64,000 bases of DNA from Bradyrhizobium semiaridum (GCF_020329505.1 NZ_JAGKJJ010000014.1:1-64000); one strand, 5' to 3'; numbered from the stretch's first letter, positions 45,477-54,797 are shown. The notes: a model not told the origin generated them from the sequence alone. A program made the numbers and translations.

Positions 45477-46916
45477 TCAGCCTGCCGCTGGTTCGCGCGG
45501 CAGCCACAACGACAGCCAACCGCCGAGCGCCAGCAGCGCCACATTGCAGCCGAGCGCGATGGTGAAGGCATGCGCATAGTCGTCTGCGCCAGGCCGTGGT
45601 CCGAGCAGGCTGTAGAAGACGCCGCCGATGATCGCGACGCCGAGTGCGGCGCCGATCTGGAAGGTCGAGATCATCATCCCGGATGCGAGCCCGGCGTGTC
45701 GCGGATCGATGTTGCCGATCACGGCCTTGATCACCGACGGCATCACGATGCCGAACCCGATGCCGCCGCAGAGCAGGCCAGCATCGAGACCGCGCGGCAG
45801 TGCGCCGCCGACCGCCAGCATCACCGCCCCGAAGCCGACCACCTGAAACGCAAAGCCCAAGGTCAGCGCGCGGACGCCGAGCCGCTGCATGACGTAGGAC
45901 GACGCCAGCGAGGCGAGAAAGAACCCGGTGGCGAAGGGCAGGGTGGCGAGCCCGGCGGCGAGCGGCGACTGATGCAGTCCGCTTTGCAGGTAGACCGCGA
46001 AGGTCAGGTAGAACGACGACAGCATGTAGAAGGCCAGCGCCATCACCAGCCCGATCATGAAGTCGCTGTTGCGCAGCAGGTCGAGTGCAACCAGCGGATC
46101 GCCGCCGCGGGCCGACAGGCGTGCTTCAAACCGGACGAAAGCGGACAACATCAGCGGCGCGGCCAGCAGCATCGCGACGATCCAGGCGGGCCATCCGGAT
46201 TCGCGGCCCTCGATCAGCGGATAGACCAGCAGACCGAGCGTGAGTGACAGCAGGACGACGCCGCCGAGATCGAGCCGCTGTGCTTTGACGGCGCGGGAAT
46301 CGGTCAGGAACACGAGGCCGCCGATGAAGGCGAGGAGGCCGATCGGCACGTTGATCAGGAAGATCGCTTGCCAGGCCAATCCGAATGGATGCGCCGAGAC
46401 CAGCACGCCGCCGAGCACCTGGCCGCAGATGTTGGCGAGGCCGAAGGTCGCGCCATAGAAGCCAAGCGCGCGGCCCTGTTCGGCGGCCGGAAACAGCACG
46501 CGGATCGAGGCCAGCACCTGCGGCGCCATCACGGTTGCGGCGAGCCCCTGCAGGATGCGTCCGGCGACGAGCATTGTGGGCGACCAGGCGATGCCGCACA
46601 GCACGGAGGCAATGGTGAAGCCGGCGACGCCGGTCAGAAACATCCGCCGTCGCCCGAACAGATCGCCCAGCCGGCCGCCCGTGATCAGGAACACGGCATA
46701 GGTCGCGGCATAGGCCGAGATCACGAACTGCACCTCGCTCGCGCTGGCACCGAGATTGTCACGGATGGCCGGCAAGGCAAGGTTGACGACGTTGAAGTCG
46801 AGGATCGGCAGGAAAGCGCCGGTGAGCAGCACGGGCAGGGCGAGCCACCTGCGCGGATCGGCGGCCGCGTCACCGGCCTCGTGGATGTGTGCCGTCTCGG
46901 CAGTTTCACTGGTCAC
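45477..46916 (-). CDS. MFS multidrug transporter, DHA2 family
   Basis: A 479-residue 14-helix antiporter: LPVLLTGAFLPILDFNVVNLALPAI (motif D1), GGRLGDLFGRRRMFLTG (motif A), GLANICGQVLGGVLVSAHP (motif C region). The start is GTG 46916 (VTSETAETAHIHEAG), preceded by GAGAGGA; an ATG at 46994 has no ribosome-binding site and would leave little promoter. It is divergent from LysR (47039), its likely regulator, with a GATAA-GGTA-TTATC palindrome at 46999-47012. Confidence 0.88.
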   Translation of the reverse strand: MTSETAETAHIHEAGDAAADPRRWLALPVLLTGAFLPILDFNVVNLALPAIRDNLGASASEVQFVISAYAATYAVFLITGGRLGDLFGRRRMFLTGVAGFTIASVLCGIAWSPTMLVAGRILQGLAATVMAPQVLASIRVLFPAAEQGRALGFYGATFGLANICGQVLGGVLVSAHPFGLAWQAIFLINVPIGLLAFIGGLVFLTDSRAVKAQRLDLGGVVLLSLTLGLLVYPLIEGRESGWPAWIVAMLLAAPLMLSAFVRFEARLSARGGDPLVALDLLRNSDFMIGLVMALAFYMLSSFYLTFAVYLQSGLHQSPLAAGLATLPFATGFFLASLASSYVMQRLGVRALTLGFAFQVVGFGAVMLAVGGALPRGLDAGLLCGGIGFGIVMPSVIKAVIGNIDPRHAGLASGMMISTFQIGAALGVAIIGGVFYSLLGPRPGADDYAHAFTIALGCNVALLALGGWLSLWLPREPAAG

Positions 46917-46998
46917 TCGCCAAATCCTCTCGTTGGCGCCTCGCTGAGGCGCAGCCGGTCGCCGGGATCGTCGGGTGGAAATTGGCCTGTCCATTTGT

Positions 46999-47012
46999 GA
47001 TAAGGTATTATC
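46999..47012. promoter_or_regulatory. Candidate LysR binding site
   Basis: GATAA and TTATC form a 5-bp inverted repeat around GGTA in the 122-bp divergent region. Short, but well placed between the MFS and LysR starts. Confidence 0.4.
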
Positions 47013-47038
47013 GAGATGTGCCAATCGAGTTTGCAAGA

Positions 47039-47944
47039 ATGCAAAGTGCCCTGGACTGGAACGACCTTCGTCTTGTGCTTGCGATCGCCCGGGAGGAGAG
47101 CCTGTCCGGCGCGGCGCGCCGGTTGGGCGTCACGCATTCGACGGTGTTCCGCCGCCTCGGTGCGATCGAGGCCGCGATCGGAACGCGCCTGTTCGAGCGC
47201 TTTCGCGATGGCTATTCGCCGACGCCGGCCGGCGAGATGGCGGCGATATCGGCGGCCCGTCTCGAGGACGAGGTGCTTGCGCTGGAGCGGAAGCTGTCGG
47301 GGCAGGACTTGCGGCCGTCAGGCGTGGTGCGGATCACGACGACGGACACGCTCGGCGTGGTTCTGATGCGGCATCTGCCGGCGATGCGCGCCGCGCATCC
47401 TGAGATTCAGCCAGAGATCGTGATCTCGAACACGATGGCGAATCTCACCCGCCGCGAGGCGGAGATCGCCATCCGTCCAACGCCGGCGCCGTCTGAACTG
47501 CTGATCGGGCGGCGCATCGCGGAGATCGCCCACGCGGTCTATGGATCGCGTTCCTATCTGGCCCGGCGCGACCGCAAGGAGCTGACCGCACATGACTGGA
47601 TCGGGCTCGATGACGCGCTGGCCGGGACCGTGATCGCCGGCTGGATGCGCGCGAACCTGCATGCGGCGCGCATCGCCTGCCGCGTCGACGCGCTTCCCGC
47701 GCTGCGCGATGCCGCGGCCGCAGGCCTCGGACTTGCGCTGCTGCCTTGCTATGTCGGCGACCTAGTCCCCCAGTTGCGCCGTCTGACGCCGAAGGCGCTG
47801 GCCGAGCCGCGATCGGCGTTGTGGCTGTTGACCCATGACGATCTCAAGCGCACCGCGCGCATCCGCGCCACGCTCGACTTTCTCGCCAGGGCGTTGGCGT
47901 CGGAGCGCGCGCTGTTCGAGGGAAAGCGCGCCGCCGCACGATAG
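47039..47944 (+). CDS. LysR-family transcriptional regulator
   Basis: A 301-residue LysR protein: MQSALDWNDLRLVLAIAREE then GAARRLGVTHSTVFRRLGAIEAAIGTRL. The recognition helix THSTVFRRL is like that of the regulator at 31093 (NHSTVLRRV), so they are relatives. ATG 47039 is used; an upstream GTG is possible. It is divergent from the DHA2 transporter at 45477. It is convergent with another LysR gene (47962) only 17 bp away. Confidence 0.9.
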   Translation: MQSALDWNDLRLVLAIAREESLSGAARRLGVTHSTVFRRLGAIEAAIGTRLFERFRDGYSPTPAGEMAAISAARLEDEVLALERKLSGQDLRPSGVVRITTTDTLGVVLMRHLPAMRAAHPEIQPEIVISNTMANLTRREAEIAIRPTPAPSELLIGRRIAEIAHAVYGSRSYLARRDRKELTAHDWIGLDDALAGTVIAGWMRANLHAARIACRVDALPALRDAAAAGLGLALLPCYVGDLVPQLRRLTPKALAEPRSALWLLTHDDLKRTARIRATLDFLARALASERALFEGKRAAAR

Positions 47945-47961
47945 CAGGCGTGACGCGTCGC

Positions 47962-48867
47962 TCAGGAACCGAGAGCCGCGGCGACGGGCTTGGAGTCCGC
48001 GGCGCTGTCCGCAGTCGGCGGCAGGCGGAAATGCTCGCGAAAGGCGGCGACGAGGGTTTTCAGGATCGCGCGGGACTTTGCATCCGACAGCGCCGACAGC
48101 AGCACGATCTCGGACGGCGGAAGGGCGGGCAGGCCGAACCGCCGGCTGACCTCGACGGTACCCGCAGGCACCAGCCGGCGGGAGAATACCGAGGTCGCAA
48201 GGCCCGCGGCGACAGCATCGGCGACGGCAAAGGACGCGCAGCCGAGGAAGACTTCCGTCCAGGCGATCCCCGCCGCCGCGAGCGCGCGCGTGGCGACGTT
48301 GAGCACGCCGCAGGATGGCGAGGACGCCGCCAGCCGCAGCGGCTCAGCGGGGCGGTAGGCAAAATCCGGCGTGGCGTACCATCCGTAGTGATCGGTCGCC
48401 AGTACCGCGCCGTCGCGCCGGTCGTCCTCGCGGCGGATGATTGCGGCATCGATGTCGCCGCGGTCATAGGCTTGGAGCAGATCGCGGGAGTCCTCCAGTC
48501 GGACCTCGATGGTGAGCAATGGGTCGTAGGCGTGCAGCCGCGCCAGCAGGGTCGGAAGCTCGGCGCCGCCGACATGGGTGGCGATACCGAGCGTGAAGCG
48601 GTGGCGGGCTTTCGACAGTCCTGCGACGGCGCGGTCATGCGCGGCGAGCAGTTCGCGCGCGGGCGCGAGAAACTCGGCGCCCTGTGCGGAGAGGCGGACC
48701 AGCCGCGGTGTTCGCTCGAGCAGCCGGTGGCCGATCTGGTTCTCCAGGCGCTTCAGCTTCACGCTGACCGCGCCCTGAGTACTGCCGAGTGCTTCAGCAG
48801 CGCGCGTAAAACTCTTGAGGTCGGCGATGGTCACGAAGGCTTTCACGGCGTCGACGTCGAGGGTCAT
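47962..48867 (-). CDS. LysR-family transcriptional regulator
   Basis: A 301-residue LysR protein: VKAFVTIADLKSFTRAAEAL then GSTQGAVSVKLKRLENQIGHRLLERTP as DNA-binding helix. The effector part starts HRFTLGIATHVGGAELPTLL. It is divergent from the MFS gene (49080), its likely target, with 212 bp between. It mirrors the neighbouring LysR/MFS pair. Confidence 0.9.
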   Translation of the reverse strand: MTLDVDAVKAFVTIADLKSFTRAAEALGSTQGAVSVKLKRLENQIGHRLLERTPRLVRLSAQGAEFLAPARELLAAHDRAVAGLSKARHRFTLGIATHVGGAELPTLLARLHAYDPLLTIEVRLEDSRDLLQAYDRGDIDAAIIRREDDRRDGAVLATDHYGWYATPDFAYRPAEPLRLAASSPSCGVLNVATRALAAAGIAWTEVFLGCASFAVADAVAAGLATSVFSRRLVPAGTVEVSRRFGLPALPPSEIVLLSALSDAKSRAILKTLVAAFREHFRLPPTADSAADSKPVAAALGS

Positions 48868-49079
48868 GTCATTGATCCGGATTTGTTGTCTCTGAAATAT
48901 CTAGTCATCCAATTCACCAATGCTCAAGCCGCGACTAGCTTCTGTCGTGAAGCGCTGCGGCCACCCGATTTCCGGCAACGCGGCTCAATACATCGTGAGT
49001 CGTCCGGCCCAACGCTGCTGCCAGCACCTTGGCAGCAGCGTGCGGTATGCCGTCGGCTCGCAACAGCAAAGGCCGAACC

Positions 49080-50594
49080 ATGTCCACTGAACTGAGCCGT
49101 CGCGGTGCCGTCGTACTGTCCGCCGTCTGTCTTGCCTGCCTGATGTTCGGACTCGAGATTTCCAGCATCCCCGCGATCCTGCCGACGCTGGAGCGTGTGT
49201 TGCACGCCGATTTCAAGCAGCTGCAGTGGATCATGAATGCCTACACGATCGCGGTCACCACCGTGTTGATGGCGGTCGGCGCGGTGGCGGATCGCTACGG
49301 GCGCAAGCGCGTCTTCCTTGTTGCGATCGCAGCGTTCGGCCTCACATCGCTGGTCTGCGGCGTCGCCCGCAATGTCGAGATGCTGATCGTTGCCCGGTTT
49401 CTGCAGGGCTTGAGCGGCGGCGCGCTGCTGATCTGCCAGATTGCCGTGCTGTCGCATGAATTCCAGGGCGGCAAGGTGCGTGCCGCCGCCTGGGGCTGGT
49501 GGGGCGTGATCTTCGGCATCGGTCTCGGCTTCGGGCCGATCATCGGTGGCGCCGTCGTTGCGACGCTGAGTTGGGAATGGGTATTCCTCGTCCATGTGCT
49601 GTTCGCGGCCGTGGCGTTCGTGCTTGCGCTCGGCGGCGTGCACGAATCCAGGGATCCGAAGGCGAGCTCACTCGACGTCGCAGGCATCGTCACGATGTCT
49701 CTGGCCGTGTTCTGCCTCGCCTTCTACATCACGCAGGGACCGGATCTCGGCTTCGCCAGCGTGAGGGGACTTGCGATCCTCGGCGCCTCCGCCGCGAGCT
49801 TCGTCGCTTTCCTGGTTGCCGAGAAGGTCAGCCGGCGCCCGATGTTCGACTTCTCGGTGTTCAGGATTCCGGCCTTCTCCGGCTCGATCGTCGGTTCGTC
49901 GGCGATGAACCTCAGCTACTGGCCGTTCATGATCTATCTGCCGATCTGGTTTCAGTCCGGCCTCGGCTATGACAGTGTATCGGCCGGCCTTGCGCTGCTC
50001 GCCTACACGCTGCCGACGCTGGTGATGCCGCCGTTCGCCGAACGCCTGTCGCTGCGCTATCAGCCGGGCCTGATCATTCCGGCGGGGCTGTTCACCATCG
50101 GCGCCGGATTCATCCTGATGAAGATCGGCAGCGCTGCCGCGCTTGCCGATTGGACCACGATGCTTCCGGGCTGCCTGATCGCCGGGATCGGCCTCGGCAT
50201 CACCAACACGCCGGTGACCAACACGACCACAGGCTCCGTCTCCAGCGACCGCGCCGGCATGGCCTCCGGCATCGACATGAGCGCGCGCATGGTCTCGCTG
50301 GCACTCAACATCGCGCTGATGGGGTTTATTCTGGCCAGCGGCGTGCTGGCCCATCTGAAGGCGGTGCTGCCGGGACTGGACGGCGCGCAACTGCGCCTGA
50401 CGGCCGAGCGGATCGCGGCAGGCGAGGCGCTCTCGGCGCCAGAGCTGACAGGGTCCGTCGTTCACCAGGCGCTGGCGAGCGGCTTTGGCTGGGTGATGCT
50501 TTACGGCGGCATCGGCGTGTGGATCATGGCCGCACTCAGCTTTGCCATTTTCAACGCGCGGCCATCGCGTCAAACGGTGCAGTGCACGAAGTGA
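49080..50594 (+). CDS. MFS multidrug transporter, DHA2 (QacA-like) family
   Basis: A 504-residue 14-helix transporter. LMFGLEISSIPAILPTLERV replaces the usual D-T-V helix 1 motif by a Glu. VGAVADRYGRKRVFLVAI is motif A and GIGLGFGPIIGGAVVATL is motif C. The start MSTELSRRGAVVLS at 49080 is chosen. It likely exports hydrophobic compounds. Controlled by the divergent LysR at 47962, by location. Confidence 0.87.
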   Translation: MSTELSRRGAVVLSAVCLACLMFGLEISSIPAILPTLERVLHADFKQLQWIMNAYTIAVTTVLMAVGAVADRYGRKRVFLVAIAAFGLTSLVCGVARNVEMLIVARFLQGLSGGALLICQIAVLSHEFQGGKVRAAAWGWWGVIFGIGLGFGPIIGGAVVATLSWEWVFLVHVLFAAVAFVLALGGVHESRDPKASSLDVAGIVTMSLAVFCLAFYITQGPDLGFASVRGLAILGASAASFVAFLVAEKVSRRPMFDFSVFRIPAFSGSIVGSSAMNLSYWPFMIYLPIWFQSGLGYDSVSAGLALLAYTLPTLVMPPFAERLSLRYQPGLIIPAGLFTIGAGFILMKIGSAAALADWTTMLPGCLIAGIGLGITNTPVTNTTTGSVSSDRAGMASGIDMSARMVSLALNIALMGFILASGVLAHLKAVLPGLDGAQLRLTAERIAAGEALSAPELTGSVVHQALASGFGWVMLYGGIGVWIMAALSFAIFNARPSRQTVQCTK

Positions 50595-50643
50595 AACAGA
50601 TCCCATGCCGCCCGCCCGATCCGGCAGCCGGGGCAGGTCGGGA

Positions 50644-51063
50644 TCACCTCACCAGCGTCAGCAGCGGCTTGCCCTTCTCGACGATATAGGTGGCAAGCTC
50701 GCTGGCGGTGACGTCGCCGACGTTCTTCGCGGCGTGCACGGTACCGGCCGGAATGAACAGCACGTCGCCCGCCTTCAGCGTCACCGGCGGCTTGCCCGCA
50801 ACGTCGTATTCGAACGTGCCGGCGAGCACGTAGATGATCTCCTCGCCCGGATGCGTGTGCCGGCCGAACGCTTTGCCCGGCGCGATGTCGACCCGCACCT
50901 GGGCGGCTTCACGTCCGCCCGCGCTGAGATCATGGCGTTGCAGGTCGGTTCGCGTGATGCCGGCGGGCTGTTCCGCCTGCGCGCTGGGAATGGTCAGGAA
51001 ACTTGCGGCGAGCACGGCGGCCCTTGCGAGGACGCGCGTCGTCGTGATCAGCTTGCCGGTCAT
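50644..51063 (-). CDS. Secreted cupin protein
   Basis: A 139-residue protein. TGKLITTTRVLARAAVLAAS then FLTIPSAQAEQ is a signal peptide. The cupin motif 1 is PGKAFGRHTHPGEEIIYVLAGTFE (His, His, Glu) and motif 2 is AGDVLFIPAGTVHAAKNVG. It binds a metal in the periplasm; enzymatic role not known. ATG 51063 is preceded by CAGGAG. It precedes the Ohr gene in chromosome order, 102 bp away, and is on the same strand as ohr, so it may be its downstream partner. Confidence 0.88.
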   Translation of the reverse strand: MTGKLITTTRVLARAAVLAASFLTIPSAQAEQPAGITRTDLQRHDLSAGGREAAQVRVDIAPGKAFGRHTHPGEEIIYVLAGTFEYDVAGKPPVTLKAGDVLFIPAGTVHAAKNVGDVTASELATYIVEKGKPLLTLVR

Positions 51064-51164
51064 CTCGAACTCCTGAAGTGGTGCGACCGCGGACCGGTCC
51101 GGTGTGCCGCCGGTCCGCGTTGGTTGATGAGGTGCCTGGTTTGCATGTCGATGCTCACGTCTGC

Positions 51165-51566
51165 TTAGACGAGCGTGGTCGTGACCTCGATGTTGCCGTG
51201 GACCGCCTTGGAGTAGGGGCAGATGCCGTGCGCGGCCTCGATCAGCTCCTGGGCCACTGCGCGCTCGACACCGGGGATGTGGACGTTGAGGCGCGCGCTC
51301 AGGAAGAAGGCGCCGCCGGCCTGGTTGAGATTGATCTCGGCGTCGACCTCGGGCTCGCTGGGCAGCTTGACCTCGCGCTGGGCGGCGGCGAGCCCGATCG
51401 CGCCGATGTAGCAGGCCGACCAGGCGGCGCCGAACAGGTTTTCGGCGGCCGGATGCGGCTGCGGCAGCTTGATGTCGAGGAAGCCGTCGCGCGAGCGCGC
51501 GGCGCCGTCGCGGCCGGCGGTGGTGTGGGTCTTTCCGGTGAAGAGAACTTTTGCAGTGGCGGTCAT
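51165..51566 (-). CDS. ohr: Organic hydroperoxide resistance protein Ohr (OsmC family)
   Basis: A 133-residue OsmC/Ohr peroxidase. AENLFGAAWSACYIGAIGLA holds the peroxidatic Cys and ICPYSKAVHGNIEVTTTL the resolving Cys. The N-terminal LFTGKTHTTAGRDG fits Ohr. It reduces organic (fatty acid) hydroperoxides with lipoylated partners. It is divergent from the MarR-type OhrR gene (51709), which should repress it through the operators at 51588 and 51652. Confidence 0.95.
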   Translation of the reverse strand: MTATAKVLFTGKTHTTAGRDGAARSRDGFLDIKLPQPHPAAENLFGAAWSACYIGAIGLAAAQREVKLPSEPEVDAEINLNQAGGAFFLSARLNVHIPGVERAVAQELIEAAHGICPYSKAVHGNIEVTTTLV

Positions 51567-51587
51567 GGCGAACTCCTTTGGAAGTTA

Positions 51588-51610
51588 AATCGTATCCGAT
51601 CAAATCGGAT
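51588..51610. promoter_or_regulatory. OhrR operator, site 1
   Basis: AAATCGTATCCGAT followed by CAAATCGGA; ATCCGAT and ATCGGAT are 7-bp arms around CAA. The 23-bp unit is found again inverted at 51652-51674, with one mismatch. It lies just upstream of ohr. Confidence 0.75.
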
Positions 51611-51651
51611 GCGGGTGAAATAGATTGCCTGACCGTCGGTGTCAAGCACTT

Positions 51652-51674
51652 CCGATTTAATCGGATACGATTTA
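51652..51674. promoter_or_regulatory. OhrR operator, site 2
   Basis: TCCGATTTAATCGGA is a perfect inverted repeat (arms 7, centre T), followed by TACGATTT. The reverse complement of the 23-bp unit matches site 1 at 22 of 23 bases. It lies 35 bp before the ohrR ATG, so both genes may be controlled. Confidence 0.75.
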
Positions 51675-51708
51675 TATTCATCCGACTTCACAAGTTCCGG
51701 AGGCGCGC

Positions 51709-52188
51709 ATGACCCGTTCCCCGAAGGTTGAGGCCAAGGCCGAAACCAAGGACCGAAAACTCTCGAATTTCCTGTGCTTTGCGGTCTATTCCGCCAACCT
51801 GGCGTTCGGCCGCGCCTACAAGCCGATCCTCGACAAGGTCGGGCTGACCTATACCCAGTACATCGCGCTGATCGCGCTGTCGGAGGCGGACGAGCTGACC
51901 GTCAGCACGCTCGGCGAACGGCTGTTCCTGGAATCCAACACGCTGACCCCCATCCTCAAGAAGCTGGAACTATCCGGCTATGTTCGCCGCGCCCGCGATC
52001 CCGCCGACGAGCGGCAGGTGCGGGTGAGCCTGACGGCTGAGGGCCGGCGTCTGCTCGACGAGGACATCACGGTGTCCCTCAGGGACGCCACCGGGCTGGG
52101 TGACGAGTTTCCCGTCGTGCAGCAGAGCGTCGCCCGGCTGCGCGACAATCTGCTGCGCAACACCCAGGGCGAACCGAACAAGGCGTGA
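51709..52188 (+). CDS. ohrR: MarR-family organic peroxide sensor OhrR
   Basis: A 159-residue MarR protein. KLSNFLCFAVYSANLAFGRAY contains the reactive Cys in the place known for OhrR, and YTQYIALIALSEADELTVSTLGERL with ESNTLTPILKKLELSGYVRR is the winged helix. Oxidation of the Cys by organic peroxide releases DNA. It is divergent from ohr, with two operator sites between. The preceding Cys and Tyr pattern supports OhrR over generic MarR. Confidence 0.93.
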   Translation: MTRSPKVEAKAETKDRKLSNFLCFAVYSANLAFGRAYKPILDKVGLTYTQYIALIALSEADELTVSTLGERLFLESNTLTPILKKLELSGYVRRARDPADERQVRVSLTAEGRRLLDEDITVSLRDATGLGDEFPVVQQSVARLRDNLLRNTQGEPNKA

Positions 52189-52287
52189 TCGGACGAGGCT
52201 GCGGCGCCGGACATCGGGCGCGGTGCTTGCCGCTGCCGCTGGACGGAGGCAGGCTGTGCCGGTTCAATTCCGATCCGAGGAAGGCCC

Positions 52288-52839
52288 ATGCCACGCGTGT
52301 CCATCAAAACCAAGAACGACCTGCCGTCCGAGCTCCAGCCGCTGTGGGACAAGATGACGACCTACGGCGCGTTCGAGAACCAGGCCGGCGTGATGGCGCA
52401 GCGGCCGCCGATCTTCAAGCACATGTGGTCGCTGCTGGTCGATCTCGCCGACGAGGCGATGCTTTCGAAGCGGCATCTCGAACTGGCGCTGGTGACGGTG
52501 TCGCTGCTCAACAAATGCGACTATTGCGTCGCGCACCACGCGCCGAAGCTCGCGGTGCAGGGCGTCTCCGAGGAAGGCGTCGAAAGGCTGCTCGATTACA
52601 AGGATCATCCGGAGCTCGACGCGGTCGACAGGCTCGTGGTCGAGTATTCGATCGCCGTCACCAGCAACTGGAACAAGACCCGCGACGAGATCTTTGCCCG
52701 CCTGCGCGAGCATTTTTCGGAAGCGCAGGTCGTCGAGCTGACCTGGCGGATCGCGCTGTGCGGCGCCTTCAACCGCTTCAATGATATCCTGCAACTCGAC
52801 GTCGAGCAGGGCATCCCGCATCGCGAGGCGGCCGAGTAA
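52288..52839 (+). CDS. Carboxymuconolactone decarboxylase / AhpD-like protein
   Basis: A 183-residue AhpD-fold protein. LELALVTVSLLNKCDYCVAHHAPKLAV carries the CxxC plus His motif, a thiol-redox centre used in alkylhydroperoxidase partner proteins. It probably acts in peroxide or thiol metabolism, consistent with the nearby ohr/ohrR genes. It lies 99 bp after ohrR on the same strand and may be cotranscribed. Decarboxylase activity is not implied. Confidence 0.88.
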   Translation: MPRVSIKTKNDLPSELQPLWDKMTTYGAFENQAGVMAQRPPIFKHMWSLLVDLADEAMLSKRHLELALVTVSLLNKCDYCVAHHAPKLAVQGVSEEGVERLLDYKDHPELDAVDRLVVEYSIAVTSNWNKTRDEIFARLREHFSEAQVVELTWRIALCGAFNRFNDILQLDVEQGIPHREAAE

Positions 52840-52847
52840 CGGCGTGA

Positions 52848-53420
52848 TCAGGCCGCGACGCCGTCGAGCGTTGCCAGCACGAAGTCGGCACGCTGGAGCG
52901 GCGAGGTCTTCGGCAAGCAGATCACGTCGTAGCCAAGGGTCGGAAGCGTCCCCATGAGACGCCGATATTCAGCGGTCGCCGCCTCAAACCCATGCCGCCG
53001 CTCCGGATCGGTGACGTAGATCTCCGGCCACGGCGGCGCGATGAACACGCGCCGGTGATAGCGGTGCACTGCGCCCAGTGGATGTAGGAGCGGCTCGCCT
53101 GTCAGCGCCTCCAGCGCCGAAGCGGCGTCGATCAGGCCGCGATCGAAGAACACCCAGCCGGAATGCGCTTCCGCTGATTTCATGTCGTCCAGCGCAACGC
53201 CGATCGCACGGCGCAGGAACGCCACCGGGTCGACCCACGGTAGGGCGCTGCCGCCGGCTGCCATCTCGTCCGCGACGATGCGCCGGCCGGGCTCTTCGGC
53301 AACGGGATGGCCACGTGCGCGCAGTTCAGCGAGCAGCGTCGACTTGCCGCCGCCGGAGCAGCCGGAGATCAGGACGAAGCGGTTTTGCAACGGGATTATC
53401 CTTTTCGTGGAGGCTTGCAT
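52848..53420 (-). CDS. P-loop NTPase (AAA_28 type)
   Basis: A 190-residue P-loop protein: FVLISGCSGGGKSTLLAELRARG (Walker A), VAEEPGRRIVADEMAAGGS, GWVFFDRGLIDAASALEALT with Asp-Arg (Walker B-like), and WPEIYVTDPERRHGFEAATA. This is the AAA_28/kinase-like group, which may phosphorylate small molecules or nucleotides. The start MQASTKRIIPL at 53420 is taken; an extension to 53468 is possible. It is convergent with the AhpD-like gene, 8 bp away. Confidence 0.85.
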   Translation of the reverse strand: MQASTKRIIPLQNRFVLISGCSGGGKSTLLAELRARGHPVAEEPGRRIVADEMAAGGSALPWVDPVAFLRRAIGVALDDMKSAEAHSGWVFFDRGLIDAASALEALTGEPLLHPLGAVHRYHRRVFIAPPWPEIYVTDPERRHGFEAATAEYRRLMGTLPTLGYDVICLPKTSPLQRADFVLATLDGVAA

Positions 53421-53536
53421 GACGGTGAACGAGGTGCGGAAGCTCGCAAAAAAGTGAGCGGAAACCAAGATCCACTGTCGGTTCCGCTCCGTCCCGCTCG
53501 TCTTCTACCCAGAACGAACTGAATGGGAGTTCCGGA

Positions 53537-54754
53537 ATGGGCAATTCTAGATATCGCTGGGTGATCGTCGCGGCCGGCGGCCTGCTCGGCTGCGTCGCGA
53601 TCGGCGGCATGTTTTCGCTGCCGGTGTTCTTGCAGCCGATGGCGAAGGAGACCGGCTGGTCGGTGACCGGCATCTCCAGCGCGATGACGATCGGCTTCCT
53701 TGCGATGGCCTTCACCAGCATGATCTGGGGCACGCTGTCCGACCGCTACGGGCCGCTGCCGGTGGTGCTGACGGGATCGGTGGTGCTGGCGGCGAGCCTT
53801 GCGCTGGCCAGTCGGGCGCCCTCGCTGCTGGCGTTTCAGGTCACGTTCGGCGTGCTGGTCGGCGCCGCCACCGCCGCGATCTTCGCCCCGATGATGGCCT
53901 GCGTCACCGGCTGGTTCGACACCCATCGCAGTCTTGCCGTCTCGCTGGTGTCGGCCGGCATGGGCATGGCGCCAATGACGATGTCGCCGTTCGCCGCCTG
54001 GCTGATCTCCGGCCATGACTGGCGCACCTCGATGCTGATCGTGTCCGGCGTCGTCGCCGCGATCATGATCCCGGTGTCGCTCCTGGTGCGCCGTCCGCCC
54101 GCGCTCGCGAACGAGCAGGCCGCCGCGGCCTCCGCAAGCGGAGAGCCGGCGATGACGCTCGCGCAGGCGCTGCGCTCGCCGCAATTCATCATCCTGATCG
54201 CGACCAATTTCTTCTGCTGCGCCACGCATTCGGGCCCGATCATCCACACCGTCAGCTACGCCATCACCTGCGGCATCCCGATGATCGCGGCAGTGACGAT
54301 CTACAGTGTCGAGGGGCTTGCCGGCATGGGCGGCCGTATCGCCTTCGGCCTGCTCGGCGACCGCTTTGGCGCCAAGCGCGTGCTGGTGCTCGGCCTGCTG
54401 GCGCAGGCGTTCGGCGCGCTCGGCTACGTCTTCGTGCGCGAACTTGCCGCATTCTACGCGGTCGCGGCGGTGTTCGGCTTCATCTATGCCGGGACGATGC
54501 CGCTGTATTCCGTCCTGGTGCGCGAGAATTTTCCGCTGCGGATGATGGGGACCGTGATCGGCGGCACCGCAATGGCCGGCAGCCTCGGCATGGCGACCGG
54601 CCCGCTCGCCGGCGGCCTGATCTACGACGCCTTCGCCAGCTACACGTGGCTCTATGTCGGCTCTTGGGCCGTCGGCATCGGCGCGTTCCTGATCATGATG
54701 ACATTCCGGCCGATACCGGCGGCGCGGCCCACCGCCGTGCCCGCGCCGGCGTAG
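53537..54754 (+). CDS. MFS transporter, monocarboxylate/OFA-like
   Basis: A 405-residue 12-helix transporter: SRYRWVIVAAGGLLGCVAIGG, then LPVFLQPMAKETGWSVTGIS and WGTLSDRYGPLPVVLTGSVV (motif A). This start is typical of the OFA/monocarboxylate-like group, which moves organic acids. ATG 53537 after GGGAGTTCCGGA. No regulator gene adjoins it directly. The downstream propeller gene is convergent. Confidence 0.87.
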   Translation: MGNSRYRWVIVAAGGLLGCVAIGGMFSLPVFLQPMAKETGWSVTGISSAMTIGFLAMAFTSMIWGTLSDRYGPLPVVLTGSVVLAASLALASRAPSLLAFQVTFGVLVGAATAAIFAPMMACVTGWFDTHRSLAVSLVSAGMGMAPMTMSPFAAWLISGHDWRTSMLIVSGVVAAIMIPVSLLVRRPPALANEQAAAASASGEPAMTLAQALRSPQFIILIATNFFCCATHSGPIIHTVSYAITCGIPMIAAVTIYSVEGLAGMGGRIAFGLLGDRFGAKRVLVLGLLAQAFGALGYVFVRELAAFYAVAAVFGFIYAGTMPLYSVLVRENFPLRMMGTVIGGTAMAGSLGMATGPLAGGLIYDAFASYTWLYVGSWAVGIGAFLIMMTFRPIPAARPTAVPAPA

Positions 54755-54797
54755 GGAGATGGGAGCATGGCGGGACCGCGGTTGCGGTCTCGCCGCG

